Shown here: positions 1 to 9,449 of the stretch, piece by piece
Numbering within the stretch: position 1 is the first letter of the stretch
How the letters are laid out: each line of letters begins with the position of its first letter
Source of the DNA: Spirochaetales bacterium
Lineage (GTDB): Bacteria; Spirochaetota; Spirochaetia; Sphaerochaetales; Sphaerochaetaceae
Direction: 5' to 3'
DNA: 38,223 nucleotides
NCBI GenBank assembly: GCA_003247345.1
Contig: QJZS01000117.1
Coordinates: 1-38,223, forward strand
Position numbers and translations under genes: made by a program
Notes under the pieces: generated by a model
What the model was told of the DNA's origin: nothing
The model's database searches: none
What the model saw: only the letters and a program-made list of their open reading frames with translations

Positions 1-20
1 CGCGCTCCCAGGCGTTGGCC

Positions 21-136
<116 letters not shown>

Positions 137-173
137 CCTTTTTTGCTTACAGCCGGGATATCCGGTATCATAA

Positions 174-216
174 TATATAGAGGAAAGGACGCAGTAGCGT
201 CCTTTTCTCGTATATA
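174..216 (+). terminator. Hairpin downstream of 5S, probable rRNA operon terminator
   Basis: AAAGGACGC-AGTA-GCGTCCTTT stem, extendable through flanking TATATA/TATATA arms; no long T-tract. Confidence 0.6.
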
Positions 217-546
217 GAGAGTTGTATAATTCTGCTGTCATAAACCTCTAAATAAGAGCTCGGATTTTACGGTATTTCAATATTCTGAATTTTCTCTATC
301 ATTCACTTTTTTGACGATTTATTGTTTATATCGTCAAAAATGAACTCATCAACAGTACTAATCGATTCAATAATGATTTCTATAGAAGGCAGTAAACTGA
401 ATACCTTAGTAAGGCTAATAGATTGTAAAAATCTACGAAAAGTATGTATTGTAAAAAAATAACATATCTATATAAGTTAGAGAAATTTCTATATAACTTA
501 TTGCAATCAAAACATATTCATAGTATTGTCTAAGAGTGGGGTGCAT

Positions 547-1326
547 ATGGAAGGATTCAAAAGACCAATTCATATCGGAGTATCTGCCCAAGATATCGGC
601 AGGTATGTTTTTCTCCCTGGAAGCGTTGAGCGGGTTGATAAAATAGCCAAGTTTCTGACTGATGCTAAATCTGTAGCCCGCCATCGTGAGTTTTATACCT
701 GTACAGGAACTTTGGAAGGAGTCCCTGTTTCGGTAATGTCCACCGGTATCGGTGGTCCCTCTACCTCCATAGTTATGGAAGAACTGTTTAGCCTTGGAGT
801 ACATACAATGGTACGTTTGGGCTCATGTGCCTCTACCTCCCCTCAGTCTTGTCTAGGTGATGTCATTATCCCCAAGGGGGCGGTAAAGATGGAGGGAACG
901 AGTACCCAATATCTCCCAGTTGAATTTCCTGCCGTTCCTTCATATGAACTACTGAAGGTTTTTTCCAAAGCAGCTAAAGATATTGGATATCCGTATAATA
1001 CCGGAATCACCATAACCAAAGATTCCTATTATACGGAAGTAACCCCGCATACAAAACCTGTTGCACCTCTACTTGAGTATCAATGGGAAGCCTATCGGAA
1101 GAGTGGCGCAACAAATACCAGCATGGAATGTGCCCCAATTTTCTGTATTGGTGCCATGCTTGGAATACGTACTGCTTCTGTGATGATCTGTGCCACAAAT
1201 TTCAATGATTATTCCAACGATGACAAAGATTATCCGCGTGATTGGGAATATCGTGCGATTGAAGTAGGTATTGAAGGAATGCGTCGAGTTATCAAAGACG
1301 ATCTCAAGAAAGGAGGCGTACTGTGA
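547..1326 (+). CDS. Nucleoside (uridine) phosphorylase family protein, paralog 1
   Basis: Family phosphate/ribose motif GIGGPSTSIVMEEL, VRLGSC, and ME motif (SMECAP). The track ORF starts at TTG 526; the ATG at 547 is more likely. Confidence 0.85.
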   Translation: MEGFKRPIHIGVSAQDIGRYVFLPGSVERVDKIAKFLTDAKSVARHREFYTCTGTLEGVPVSVMSTGIGGPSTSIVMEELFSLGVHTMVRLGSCASTSPQSCLGDVIIPKGAVKMEGTSTQYLPVEFPAVPSYELLKVFSKAAKDIGYPYNTGITITKDSYYTEVTPHTKPVAPLLEYQWEAYRKSGATNTSMECAPIFCIGAMLGIRTASVMICATNFNDYSNDDKDYPRDWEYRAIEVGIEGMRRVIKDDLKKGGVL

Positions 1327-2057
1327 AAATGATGCATGTCGGCCTCACAGAAGGTGATATTGCCCAGACCGTCCTTCTTCCAGGTTCGCCTGAGCGCTCG
1401 GCGGCGATTGCTTCGTATTTTGATCAGGCAGAAGAGAAAGCCTACAATCGCGAGTATCGTACATTCACCGGTTTTCTTGATGGTAAACCGATTTCTGTGT
1501 GTTCCACAGGAACCGGAGGTCCTTCTACTTCCATTGCAGTCGAGGAACTGGTACAGCTTGGGGCGAAGAATCTGATTCGCATTGGTACATGCTTGGCAAC
1601 CAGTTCATCAGTTTCCAGAGGTGATTTGATCATCCCTAATGGGGCGGTGAGGATGGAAGGTGTTGCTAATCATTATTCTCCAATCGAATTCCCTGCTGTC
1701 CCTGACTTAGATCTCGTTGAAATCTTGGAATCAGCCGCTTTAACGATGAAAAAGCAATTGCATATTGGCACCTGTATCACCAGATCTTCCTATTACACGC
1801 CCTTCGATGCCTCGAAGCGCCCGGTACGGCAGACCCTCAGTGGGTTATGGACCTCCTATGTTGAGGGAGGTGCAATCTGTACAGATATGGAAAGTGCCGT
1901 ACTCTTTATTGTTGGCAGTTGCCTCAATGTTAAAACTGCTTCGTTGTTGGTTGCGGTCAGCGATGGAGTCCCTACTCTACAGAATCTTGAGGATATGCCT
2001 CAGGATTGTGAAACATCTTTGATAGAAACAGCTCTTGCTGCAGTAAGGGGGTTGTAA
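1323..2057 (+). CDS. Nucleoside (uridine) phosphorylase family protein, paralog 2
   Basis: GTGGPSTSIAVEELVQLG, IRIGTC, TDMESAVLF motifs; GTG start overlaps the TGA of the preceding gene (GTGA). Confidence 0.88.
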   Translation: MKMMHVGLTEGDIAQTVLLPGSPERSAAIASYFDQAEEKAYNREYRTFTGFLDGKPISVCSTGTGGPSTSIAVEELVQLGAKNLIRIGTCLATSSSVSRGDLIIPNGAVRMEGVANHYSPIEFPAVPDLDLVEILESAALTMKKQLHIGTCITRSSYYTPFDASKRPVRQTLSGLWTSYVEGGAICTDMESAVLFIVGSCLNVKTASLLVAVSDGVPTLQNLEDMPQDCETSLIETALAAVRGL

Positions 2058-2058
2058 C

Positions 2059-2847
2059 ATGGGATATGAACAAGATCATGGTACACAGAAACAGCGTATT
2101 CTTCTGACTCGATTCCCAGATCCTCTTCCAAACAATGGAACCGGAAAACCACTCTACCTGTGTGTCTATGATGCAATCTACGCAACATTGAAACAAGGTA
2201 AGAATATTGCTGCTGGCACATCTCTTCCAAGTGAAAGCGATTTTGCGAGATATTGGAACGTAAGCAAAGGTACGATACGAGAAGCTCTTTATCATTTGTA
2301 TGAAGATGGTATTGTACAAAAATCCCAAGGAAAACGTGCGATTGTAGCTGCTACAGCGGATTTGGAGAATTACCGATATCAGTTATTGTCCCATCCTGTT
2401 CGGATGTTCAGTAATACGGAATTTGACCATGTGGAAATTGAATTCCATCCAGTGAGCAACAGCGATTGGTTGAGTGAACGACTTGGACTTACCGAAGGAA
2501 CGGTCCTGGGGAAAGGAACGATTTGCTATTATCACGAACAGGTTAAATTAGCTACAACTGTATTCTTTTTGCCTTTCTCCTTATTGGAAAAGGAAGCTGT
2601 ACAGGTCTCCAATGATGATGCATTCATCGATTTTATCGAAACTCATATATACCAGAAAGCTGAATATGCGAAGTCATCGATTTGCTTGATCGATGAGATG
2701 GAAGATACAGAATTGCCAAAACTAGCTCTGCCGTTACTGTTGGTTGAGGAGTTTCTCTACTCTGGCGAGGAGTGTTTCATATTCTTACGACATTACCTAG
2801 ACAAGGACACGTTTAGGATTAATTCACTTCGCAAAAGATCTTATTAA
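2059..2847 (+). CDS. GntR family transcriptional regulator (UTRA-like C-terminal domain)
   Basis: Winged-helix signature LPSESDFARYWNVSKGTIREALYHLYEDGIVQKSQGKRAIV. Confidence 0.85.
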   Translation: MGYEQDHGTQKQRILLTRFPDPLPNNGTGKPLYLCVYDAIYATLKQGKNIAAGTSLPSESDFARYWNVSKGTIREALYHLYEDGIVQKSQGKRAIVAATADLENYRYQLLSHPVRMFSNTEFDHVEIEFHPVSNSDWLSERLGLTEGTVLGKGTICYYHEQVKLATTVFFLPFSLLEKEAVQVSNDDAFIDFIETHIYQKAEYAKSSICLIDEMEDTELPKLALPLLLVEEFLYSGEECFIFLRHYLDKDTFRINSLRKRSY

Positions 2848-2899
2848 GGTTTTAACAGGTGACGTAGTCGCTTGATATTTTGGATTTTGGAGGATTTTT

Positions 2900-3997
2900 A
2901 TGAGGAAAGTAATGGTTTTGCTCATGTTGGTGCTTCTTCTCTCCTCTGCCCTCGTATTCGCGGGTGGAACCCAGGAGACTACAGTCCCTCAGGCGGATGA
3001 TTCTTTCAAGGCTCTCTACCTTGTCAATGGATCACTTGGGGACAAAGGCTTCTATGACTCAGCAGCCAGTGGCTTCTACACATTGCGTGATGAAGACGGT
3101 GCTACAATCAAGATTGTAGAAATGGGAAGAAATGAAGCAGCTTATGAAGGTTTCTATCTCGATGCTTCAGAACAGGACTGGGACGTAATTGTTTCTGGTA
3201 CTTGGTCTGTAAAAGAGCTTGCAGAAGAAATTGCACAGCAGTTCCCTGATCAGAATTACATCTTCTTTGATGGTACCAGTGATGCCCCCAATTTGATGGG
3301 TGTCGCATATAAGTCAGAAGAATCAGCATTCATGGCTGGTGCTCTTGCTGCACTTATGCTGGATTCCGGTGATGCAAAGATCGATAGTACCAGTCGTGTA
3401 TTGGGATTTGTCGGTTCCATGGATGTCCCTAATATCAATGACTTCTTGATCGGTTACATTGATGGTATCAAATACGTTGATCCATCGATCAAGGTGCTGA
3501 CTTCCTACGTTGGTTCATTTGAAGATGTTCCCAAATGTATGGAAATGACAACCCAGCTCTATAACCAAGGTGCACAGATCGTATATGCTCCAGCTTCCCA
3601 GAGTATCCTCGGCGCCGTAACAGCATCAAGCAACATGGACAAATACATGATCGCTTGTGATACGGACATCTGGACTGCTATGAAAGACAACGATGCAAAC
3701 TTGGTTCGCAACGTACTCAGTTCTTCCTTGAAGAAGGTAGGGGAATCCTTGGTGGTTGCCATGCGCGGCTTGCAGGATGGAACCATGAGTACTAAAGAGA
3801 ACTATACTCTCGGCTTGAAGGATGGAAGTGTTGGACTCGCTGATAATGCAAATTATCAAAAGCTTGTTCCTGCCGACATCAGAGCAAAACTTGCTGACCT
3901 TGCAATCGCAGTAGGTAATGGCGATATCACTGTGAGAAAAGCAGTAGGTATGCCAACTGAAGAGGTTGCTGCAATTCGTGACGCAATGAAGCCGTAG
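2900..3997 (+). CDS. BMP family ABC transporter substrate-binding protein (nucleoside type)
   Basis: N-terminal signal peptide; ...VNGSLGDKGFYDSAASGF, YIFFDGT, VGSMDVPNINDFLIGYIDGIKYV are typical of the Med/PnrA (BMP) family. Confidence 0.88.
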   Translation: MRKVMVLLMLVLLLSSALVFAGGTQETTVPQADDSFKALYLVNGSLGDKGFYDSAASGFYTLRDEDGATIKIVEMGRNEAAYEGFYLDASEQDWDVIVSGTWSVKELAEEIAQQFPDQNYIFFDGTSDAPNLMGVAYKSEESAFMAGALAALMLDSGDAKIDSTSRVLGFVGSMDVPNINDFLIGYIDGIKYVDPSIKVLTSYVGSFEDVPKCMEMTTQLYNQGAQIVYAPASQSILGAVTASSNMDKYMIACDTDIWTAMKDNDANLVRNVLSSSLKKVGESLVVAMRGLQDGTMSTKENYTLGLKDGSVGLADNANYQKLVPADIRAKLADLAIAVGNGDITVRKAVGMPTEEVAAIRDAMKP

Positions 3998-4012
3998 TAC
4001 AGCCTAATCTGT

Positions 4013-4049
4013 AACGGAAGACCTGTTGATATATCAGCAGGTCTCCGTT
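4013..4049 (+). repeat. Intergenic hairpin between substrate-binding protein and ATPase genes
   Basis: AACGGA-a-GACCTG / CAGGTC-TCCGTT: 12-bp stem with a 1-nt bulge. Confidence 0.7.
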
Positions 4050-4078
4050 GCGCACTTTCTTAAAGGAACTATAAGCAT

Positions 4079-5626
4079 ATGACTGCACTGAGAATGGAAC
4101 ATATAACAAAAGTATATCCCAATGGGGTAGTAGCAAATCGAGACATAGTCTTTGATGTTGCAGTCGGAGAGATTCATGCGCTTTCCGGCGAAAATGGAGC
4201 TGGTAAAACCACGTTGATGAAAATACTCTTTGGTGAGGAGACTGCAACCGAAGGAAAGATTTTTATCCATGGGGAAGAACAGTACATCCATACGTCTCAG
4301 GATGCATTGAAATTAGGCATCGGAATGGTGCATCAGCATTTCATGCTTGTTCCCTCTCTTACAGTCACAGAAAACATTATTCTTGGTATCGAAATGCGTA
4401 AGGGATTATCTATTGACTATACCCAATCGAAGAAGTTGGTCCAAGAATACGGTGAAAAATATCATATGTATCTTGATCCTGACGCTAAAGTGAAGGATCT
4501 CTCTGTCGGACAAAAGCAGAAATTGGAAATTCTGAAGGTCCTTATTCGAGGAGCCAAGATTTTGATCCTCGATGAACCGACAGCAGTACTTACCCCACAG
4601 GAAACAGCAGAGCTTTTTACTGAATTGAAACATCTGAGGAATGAGGGATTTACCATCATCTTTATTTCACACAAACTTTCAGAAGTACGGGAGCTGTGCG
4701 ACCACATCACGATTATTCGAAAAGGCGAATCCAAAGGGGTTTATGCCTTAGCTGATATCACCGATGAAGAAATATCGCAAAAGATGGTAGGGCGGGATGT
4801 TGAACTTACCATTGCCCGCTCCGAAGGAAAACGTGGCAAAACCCTTTTAAAGGTTGAGAACCTGAGTGTTCTTGAGGAAGGGGGAAAGCCTCGAGTTGAC
4901 AATGTTTCTTTCAATCTGCACGAAGGCGAAATACTTGGGATAGCAGGCGTTGAAGGAAATGGACAATCAGAGCTCGTTGATGTGATTACCGGACTCGGTA
5001 ATTTCCAGCATGGCTCTGTTCTATTTCAGAACAAGCCTATTAAATACAATCATGTAAAAGAAATCAGAGAAGCAGGAATTGGGCACATTCCCGAAGACAG
5101 AATGTCCATCGGCATTGCTTCAAATCTTTCAATAACCGAGAATCTGCTTGCGGATAAGACTCGATGGAAAGAATTCTTCGGGAAGAACGGATTGTTGATA
5201 AAACAGAAAATCCGGTCTTTCAGCGCGAAGATGGTTGAAGATTACGCAATACTTTGCCGTGATCCCGAGGTTCCCATCTCAAGCCTTTCCGGTGGAAATA
5301 TCCAAAAAGTAGTACTCGCGAGAGAACTGTCCTCTAAGCCGCAACTTATTGTTGCAAATCAACCCACCCGCGGTGTTGATGTCGGTGCGACTGAGTTCAT
5401 ACGTAAGCAACTGCTTTCCATGCGTGATGCAGGAGGTGCTGTCTTGTTGGTCTCTTCTGACCTCAGGGAGCTGTTTGGACTCTCCGATCGCCTTCTTGTC
5501 ATGTACGAAGGCAAATTTGCAGCCTGTATCACCGATTTGACAAGCATAGATGAGCAAGGCCTTGGCCGTTACATGCTGGGACTGGATACACAAGATACCG
5601 AAATGGTAATGAGGAATGCACAATGA
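4079..5626 (+). CDS. ABC transporter ATP-binding protein, duplicated ATPase domains (nucleoside/simple sugar type)
   Basis: Walker A GENGAGKTT, LSVGQKQK, ILDEPTAVL; second domain LSGGNIQKVVLAREL. Confidence 0.92.
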   Translation: MTALRMEHITKVYPNGVVANRDIVFDVAVGEIHALSGENGAGKTTLMKILFGEETATEGKIFIHGEEQYIHTSQDALKLGIGMVHQHFMLVPSLTVTENIILGIEMRKGLSIDYTQSKKLVQEYGEKYHMYLDPDAKVKDLSVGQKQKLEILKVLIRGAKILILDEPTAVLTPQETAELFTELKHLRNEGFTIIFISHKLSEVRELCDHITIIRKGESKGVYALADITDEEISQKMVGRDVELTIARSEGKRGKTLLKVENLSVLEEGGKPRVDNVSFNLHEGEILGIAGVEGNGQSELVDVITGLGNFQHGSVLFQNKPIKYNHVKEIREAGIGHIPEDRMSIGIASNLSITENLLADKTRWKEFFGKNGLLIKQKIRSFSAKMVEDYAILCRDPEVPISSLSGGNIQKVVLARELSSKPQLIVANQPTRGVDVGATEFIRKQLLSMRDAGGAVLLVSSDLRELFGLSDRLLVMYEGKFAACITDLTSIDEQGLGRYMLGLDTQDTEMVMRNAQ

Positions 5627-6687
5627 AAACACGTTCTATCAATCAACTTGTTGATTCTACTAAATTGGCGATAGTGGTAGTGGTCGCCTGTCTCCTTGTT
5701 TCCCTCATTATTCTTATGGTAAGCGACCAACCTTGGGTTGCCATTTCCAGCTTCTTTTTTGGTCCCTTCTCAACGATTAGAAGAATCGGCAATATTTTGG
5801 AAGGTGCCATACCTCTCATTTTCACTGCCCTAGCTGTTACTCTCATATTTAGAGCCGGACAATTTTCCATGATCAGTGAAGGTTCTTTCTTTATTGGTAT
5901 CCTTGGCGCTACCATCGTTGGTATTTCTTTGGATTTGCCTGCTGGTCTTCACCCGATAGTGGCTCTTCTTGTTGCGGGACTTCTCGGTGCAATCGCTGCA
6001 GCAATACCAGCATTGTTGAAGTTGAAATGGCAGGTGAGTGAAGTTGTAACCTCAATTATGCTCAACTATATCATCCAGTTCTTCGTTATTTATATGATCA
6101 ACTATCATTTCAGAGATCCTGAGGCTTCGTCCCTTGCCTCTTTGAAAATTGCAACAACAGCATCTCTACCGGGTATAGTCCCTGGAACTCGCATCCATCT
6201 GGGTCTGATCATAGCACTTATATTCAGTGCCCTGACTTGGTTTTTTGTGTTTAGGATGAAAGCTGGATATGAGATTCGACTTGTTGGGGATAATGCAGAT
6301 TTTGCCCGATATGTGGGTATACGTGCTCCTCTTGTGATGGTAATGGCACAGGTTGTAGCCGGTGCGATCGCAGGTATCGGAGGAGGCGTCGAGTTTCTGG
6401 GAATGTACAGCAGATTCAAATGGACAGTGTCTCCCGGGTATGGTTGGACAGGAATTGCCGTAGCACTTCTTGCAAGAAGAAATCCGATCATGGTGCCGTT
6501 TGCGGCTATATTTATTGCGTATTTGAATGTAGGTTCAGGCATCATGGCCAGAAGTAGTGATGTAGGAAGTGAGATCGTCTACATCATTCAGGGTGTAATC
6601 ATGCTTATGATAGCTGCAGATGCTCTTTTGCAGGGCTGGCGACAACGCTTGGTGGTAAAGAGTGCCACAGCTATGGAGGGCATTTGA
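5623..6687 (+). CDS. ABC transporter permease (nucleoside type)
   Basis: Hydrophobic multi-pass protein, ATGA overlap with the ATPase gene; BPD_transp_2-type motifs (YEIRLVGDNADFARYVGI). Confidence 0.88.
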   Translation: MKTRSINQLVDSTKLAIVVVVACLLVSLIILMVSDQPWVAISSFFFGPFSTIRRIGNILEGAIPLIFTALAVTLIFRAGQFSMISEGSFFIGILGATIVGISLDLPAGLHPIVALLVAGLLGAIAAAIPALLKLKWQVSEVVTSIMLNYIIQFFVIYMINYHFRDPEASSLASLKIATTASLPGIVPGTRIHLGLIIALIFSALTWFFVFRMKAGYEIRLVGDNADFARYVGIRAPLVMVMAQVVAGAIAGIGGGVEFLGMYSRFKWTVSPGYGWTGIAVALLARRNPIMVPFAAIFIAYLNVGSGIMARSSDVGSEIVYIIQGVIMLMIAADALLQGWRQRLVVKSATAMEGI

Positions 6688-6688
6688 T

Positions 6689-7621
6689 ATGACAGTATTA
6701 AGTACAATTTTCAGTTTTCAATTTGTAGATATGTGGTTGCGAGTAGCAACACCGTTGATATTTACTTCGATGGGGGCTGTTGTTTGTGAACGATCGGGCG
6801 TTGTCAATCTTGGCCTTGAAGGCATCATGCTTTCTGCAGCACTGATGGGCGTACTGGGTTCAGCCTTTTCGGGCAGCTTGTTCATCGGTTTGCTTTCCGG
6901 GTTGGCAATGGGGTTGTTCCTCAGTGCTGTATTTGCCTATTTCCATCTTGTCCTGAAAGCAAATGAGGTTCTTTGCGGTACTGCAATCAACACCTTTGCC
7001 GGTGGTTTTACCGTATTTATGCTCGAGATAGTAACCGGTGAGAAAGGAACGAGTGCCTCCATTAAATCAATGGCTTTCCCGACAGTGGATATCCCTATTA
7101 TTCAGCATATTCCAGTCTTGGGACAGTTGCTTTCAGGTCATAATCTTTTGACATATTTTGCCTTTATCATGGTAGGTGTTCTCTGGTACTTGCTGTACAA
7201 AACCCCAATAGGGTTGCGTATTCGTGCGGTAGGGGAAAATGAACATGCTATCCACTCAGTGGGTATCAGTGTGACGAAAGTACGATTCCTTGCAATTATG
7301 ATTTGTGGAGTCATGGCTTCCCTTGGCGGTATGTACCTTTCCATGGGCTACTTGAATATGTTCGTTAGGGACATGGTTGCCGGTCGTGGATTTATCTCTT
7401 TGGCAGCAAATGCGATGGGGCATGCTACCCCGGTAGGAACCATGCTTTCCGCGCTTGTATTTGCTTTCTTTGATGGTTTGTCGAATATTTTACAGGCCCT
7501 GAAGATTCCTTCCGAGTTTGTACAGATGCTTCCTTACGCTGCAACCATTGTAGGTTTGGTGTTGTATTCAATTCAAAGGATAAATGCTGTCAAACGTCAT
7601 AAAGCAAAGAGTTTTGCATAA
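6689..7621 (+). CDS. ABC transporter permease (nucleoside type)
   Basis: ERSGVVNLGLEGIML and GLRIRAVGENEHAIHSVGI motifs; ATG at 6689 next to the upstream stop. Confidence 0.9.
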   Translation: MTVLSTIFSFQFVDMWLRVATPLIFTSMGAVVCERSGVVNLGLEGIMLSAALMGVLGSAFSGSLFIGLLSGLAMGLFLSAVFAYFHLVLKANEVLCGTAINTFAGGFTVFMLEIVTGEKGTSASIKSMAFPTVDIPIIQHIPVLGQLLSGHNLLTYFAFIMVGVLWYLLYKTPIGLRIRAVGENEHAIHSVGISVTKVRFLAIMICGVMASLGGMYLSMGYLNMFVRDMVAGRGFISLAANAMGHATPVGTMLSALVFAFFDGLSNILQALKIPSEFVQMLPYAATIVGLVLYSIQRINAVKRHKAKSFA

Positions 7622-7644
7622 TTTGAATAAGGAGAGTAATTGCG

Positions 7645-8409
7645 ATGTTGAATAAGGATGAAAAAACACTGGGAAAACGTCAGTATCATATCCATTTGGC
7701 CCCTGGTGATATCGGAGAGTATGTATTGCTTCCAGGGGATCCTGCCAGAAGCGATCGTGTGTCCGAATATCTGGATAATCCCGTTTTTGTTGCTAATAAC
7801 AGAGAGCATAGGACGTTCACCGGTACCTATAAAGGAGTGAAAATATCGGTAACATCTACAGGAATGGGATGTCCGTCAGCGGCAATTGCCTGTGAAGAGT
7901 TGATCAATATTGGGGCAAAATGCTTAATCCGTATCGGAAGCACTGCAGCCTTGCAAGAAGGAATCGGGATTGGGGATTTAGTGATATCAACAGGTTCCAT
8001 GAAAAACGAGGGAACCTCAAAATTTTATGTTCCCGATGTATTTCCTGCTGTTCCGGATTTCGATTTTACCCGAACTTTGATCGATACAGCGAAGCGTATG
8101 CAAAAAGATCTTGGCTACAACCTGTCCTATGGAATCAATGCCTCGGACGATGCTTTTTATGGGGAAACGCCCGAGTGGATTGAAAAATTGCATAGCCTTG
8201 GTGTTTTGAATGTAGAGATGGAGAGCTCTGCCATTTATACCGTTTGCCATCGCAGGAAGGTCAGAGGTGCAATGATAAGTGCAGTAAGTGGAAATCTCAT
8301 AACCGGAGAAGTGGTGTATGAGACAGAAAATACGAAACTAGCCACTGGCTGGGATCATGAAATTCAGGTGGTTCTTGAAGCCATTGCGGCTTTTGAGAGC
8401 CAAAAATAA
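7645..8409 (+). CDS. Nucleoside (uridine) phosphorylase family protein, paralog 3
   Basis: VLLPGDPARSDRV, GMGCPSAAIACEELINIGA, IRIGSTAAL, VEMESSAIYTV. Confidence 0.9.
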   Translation: MLNKDEKTLGKRQYHIHLAPGDIGEYVLLPGDPARSDRVSEYLDNPVFVANNREHRTFTGTYKGVKISVTSTGMGCPSAAIACEELINIGAKCLIRIGSTAALQEGIGIGDLVISTGSMKNEGTSKFYVPDVFPAVPDFDFTRTLIDTAKRMQKDLGYNLSYGINASDDAFYGETPEWIEKLHSLGVLNVEMESSAIYTVCHRRKVRGAMISAVSGNLITGEVVYETENTKLATGWDHEIQVVLEAIAAFESQK

Positions 8410-8428
8410 AAGAAAGAGAGAAAGTAGA

Positions 8429-9352
8429 ATGAAGACACATATGATTCTTGACCTCGACACTGGTGTCGATGATTCGATAGCACTTGTTTATGCTGCGTTA
8501 AATCCTATGATTGATTTGCTTGGGGTGACTGGTACCTTTGGCAATGTGCAGACTCCTGTCGGAGTTCAGAATGCACTGAATATCCTGTCTTTGGTTGGCC
8601 GAGAGGATGTCCCTGTATTTACCGGAGCTCTCTCATCCATTTCCTCTGACGTCTTCAATAGACATGAAGTGAGTGCTTTGATACACGGAGAGAATGGAGT
8701 GGGGCAGGTTACGCTCCCCGTTTCCAAAAGAAGTGCAGAGAGCGAATCAGCGGTAGATTTCCTGATTCGCATGATGAAGAAATATACGGATAACCTTGTA
8801 ATTGTCACCACAGGTCCCCTCACGAACATGGCAAAAGTGCTGATGAAAGAACCCTCCCTAAAACAATGGAAAGGACGTGTTGTTTCCATGGGAGGCGCAC
8901 TCACTGTTCGCGGAAATGTTTCACATTTTGCGGAAGCCAATATTTCACAAGATCCGAAAGCCGCCAAAATGGTGTTTGAAAGTGATATTGATACAACAAT
9001 TGTTCCTCTTGACGTAACCATGCGTTCCCGCCTTACTGAGAAACATGCAGAGGTTTGGAAAGCTTCAGGAGAAGCAGGCACGTATCTAGCAAAAATGCTC
9101 CAATACTATATCAAGAATACCCTTGGAACGGACGAGACATACGTCCATGATCCTTCTGCGGTCATGTATGGAATTCACCCTGAGTACTTCACAGTCCTCA
9201 CTTCTGCAATTACCGTTGAAATAGAAGGTGTTGATGAGGGGCGGATTGTGGTGGACCAAACTCGCCTGAGAGAAGCAAATCCTACTTCTAAGACCTGTAT
9301 CCAAGTCCAAAGTGAGAAGGTAGAAGCGCAGCTGATGGAGCTTTTCAATTAA
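8429..9352 (+). CDS. Nucleoside hydrolase (inosine/uridine-preferring family)
   Basis: N-terminal DLDTGVDDSIAL Ca-binding motif, NIL, TGPLTNMAKVL; ATG at 8429 after a purine-rich RBS. Confidence 0.92.
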   Translation: MKTHMILDLDTGVDDSIALVYAALNPMIDLLGVTGTFGNVQTPVGVQNALNILSLVGREDVPVFTGALSSISSDVFNRHEVSALIHGENGVGQVTLPVSKRSAESESAVDFLIRMMKKYTDNLVIVTTGPLTNMAKVLMKEPSLKQWKGRVVSMGGALTVRGNVSHFAEANISQDPKAAKMVFESDIDTTIVPLDVTMRSRLTEKHAEVWKASGEAGTYLAKMLQYYIKNTLGTDETYVHDPSAVMYGIHPEYFTVLTSAITVEIEGVDEGRIVVDQTRLREANPTSKTCIQVQSEKVEAQLMELFN

Positions 9353-9391
9353 CAACAATTGTTTCTGTATTCCATTACTATTATGACTGGC

Positions 9392-9423
9392 ATAGGGTTT
9401 CCTGCAGTAGTAGGAAACCCTAT
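9392..9423. terminator. Bidirectional terminator between convergent genes
   Basis: Perfect 12-bp inverted repeat ATAGGGTTTCCT-GCAGTAGT-AGGAAACCCTAT. Confidence 0.75.
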
Positions 9424-9449
9424 ATTTACACTTGATTACAATGCTTTTC

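Noticed and set aside
433-804. 123-aa minus-strand ORF at the start of the nucleoside operon
   Set aside because: Overlaps the well-supported phosphorylase coding region antisense, shows no recognisable domain and crosses the operon promoter region.
8566-9081. 171-aa antisense ORF within the nucleoside hydrolase gene
   Set aside because: Shadow ORF; low-complexity Ser/Arg-rich translation and the sense gene is fully supported.
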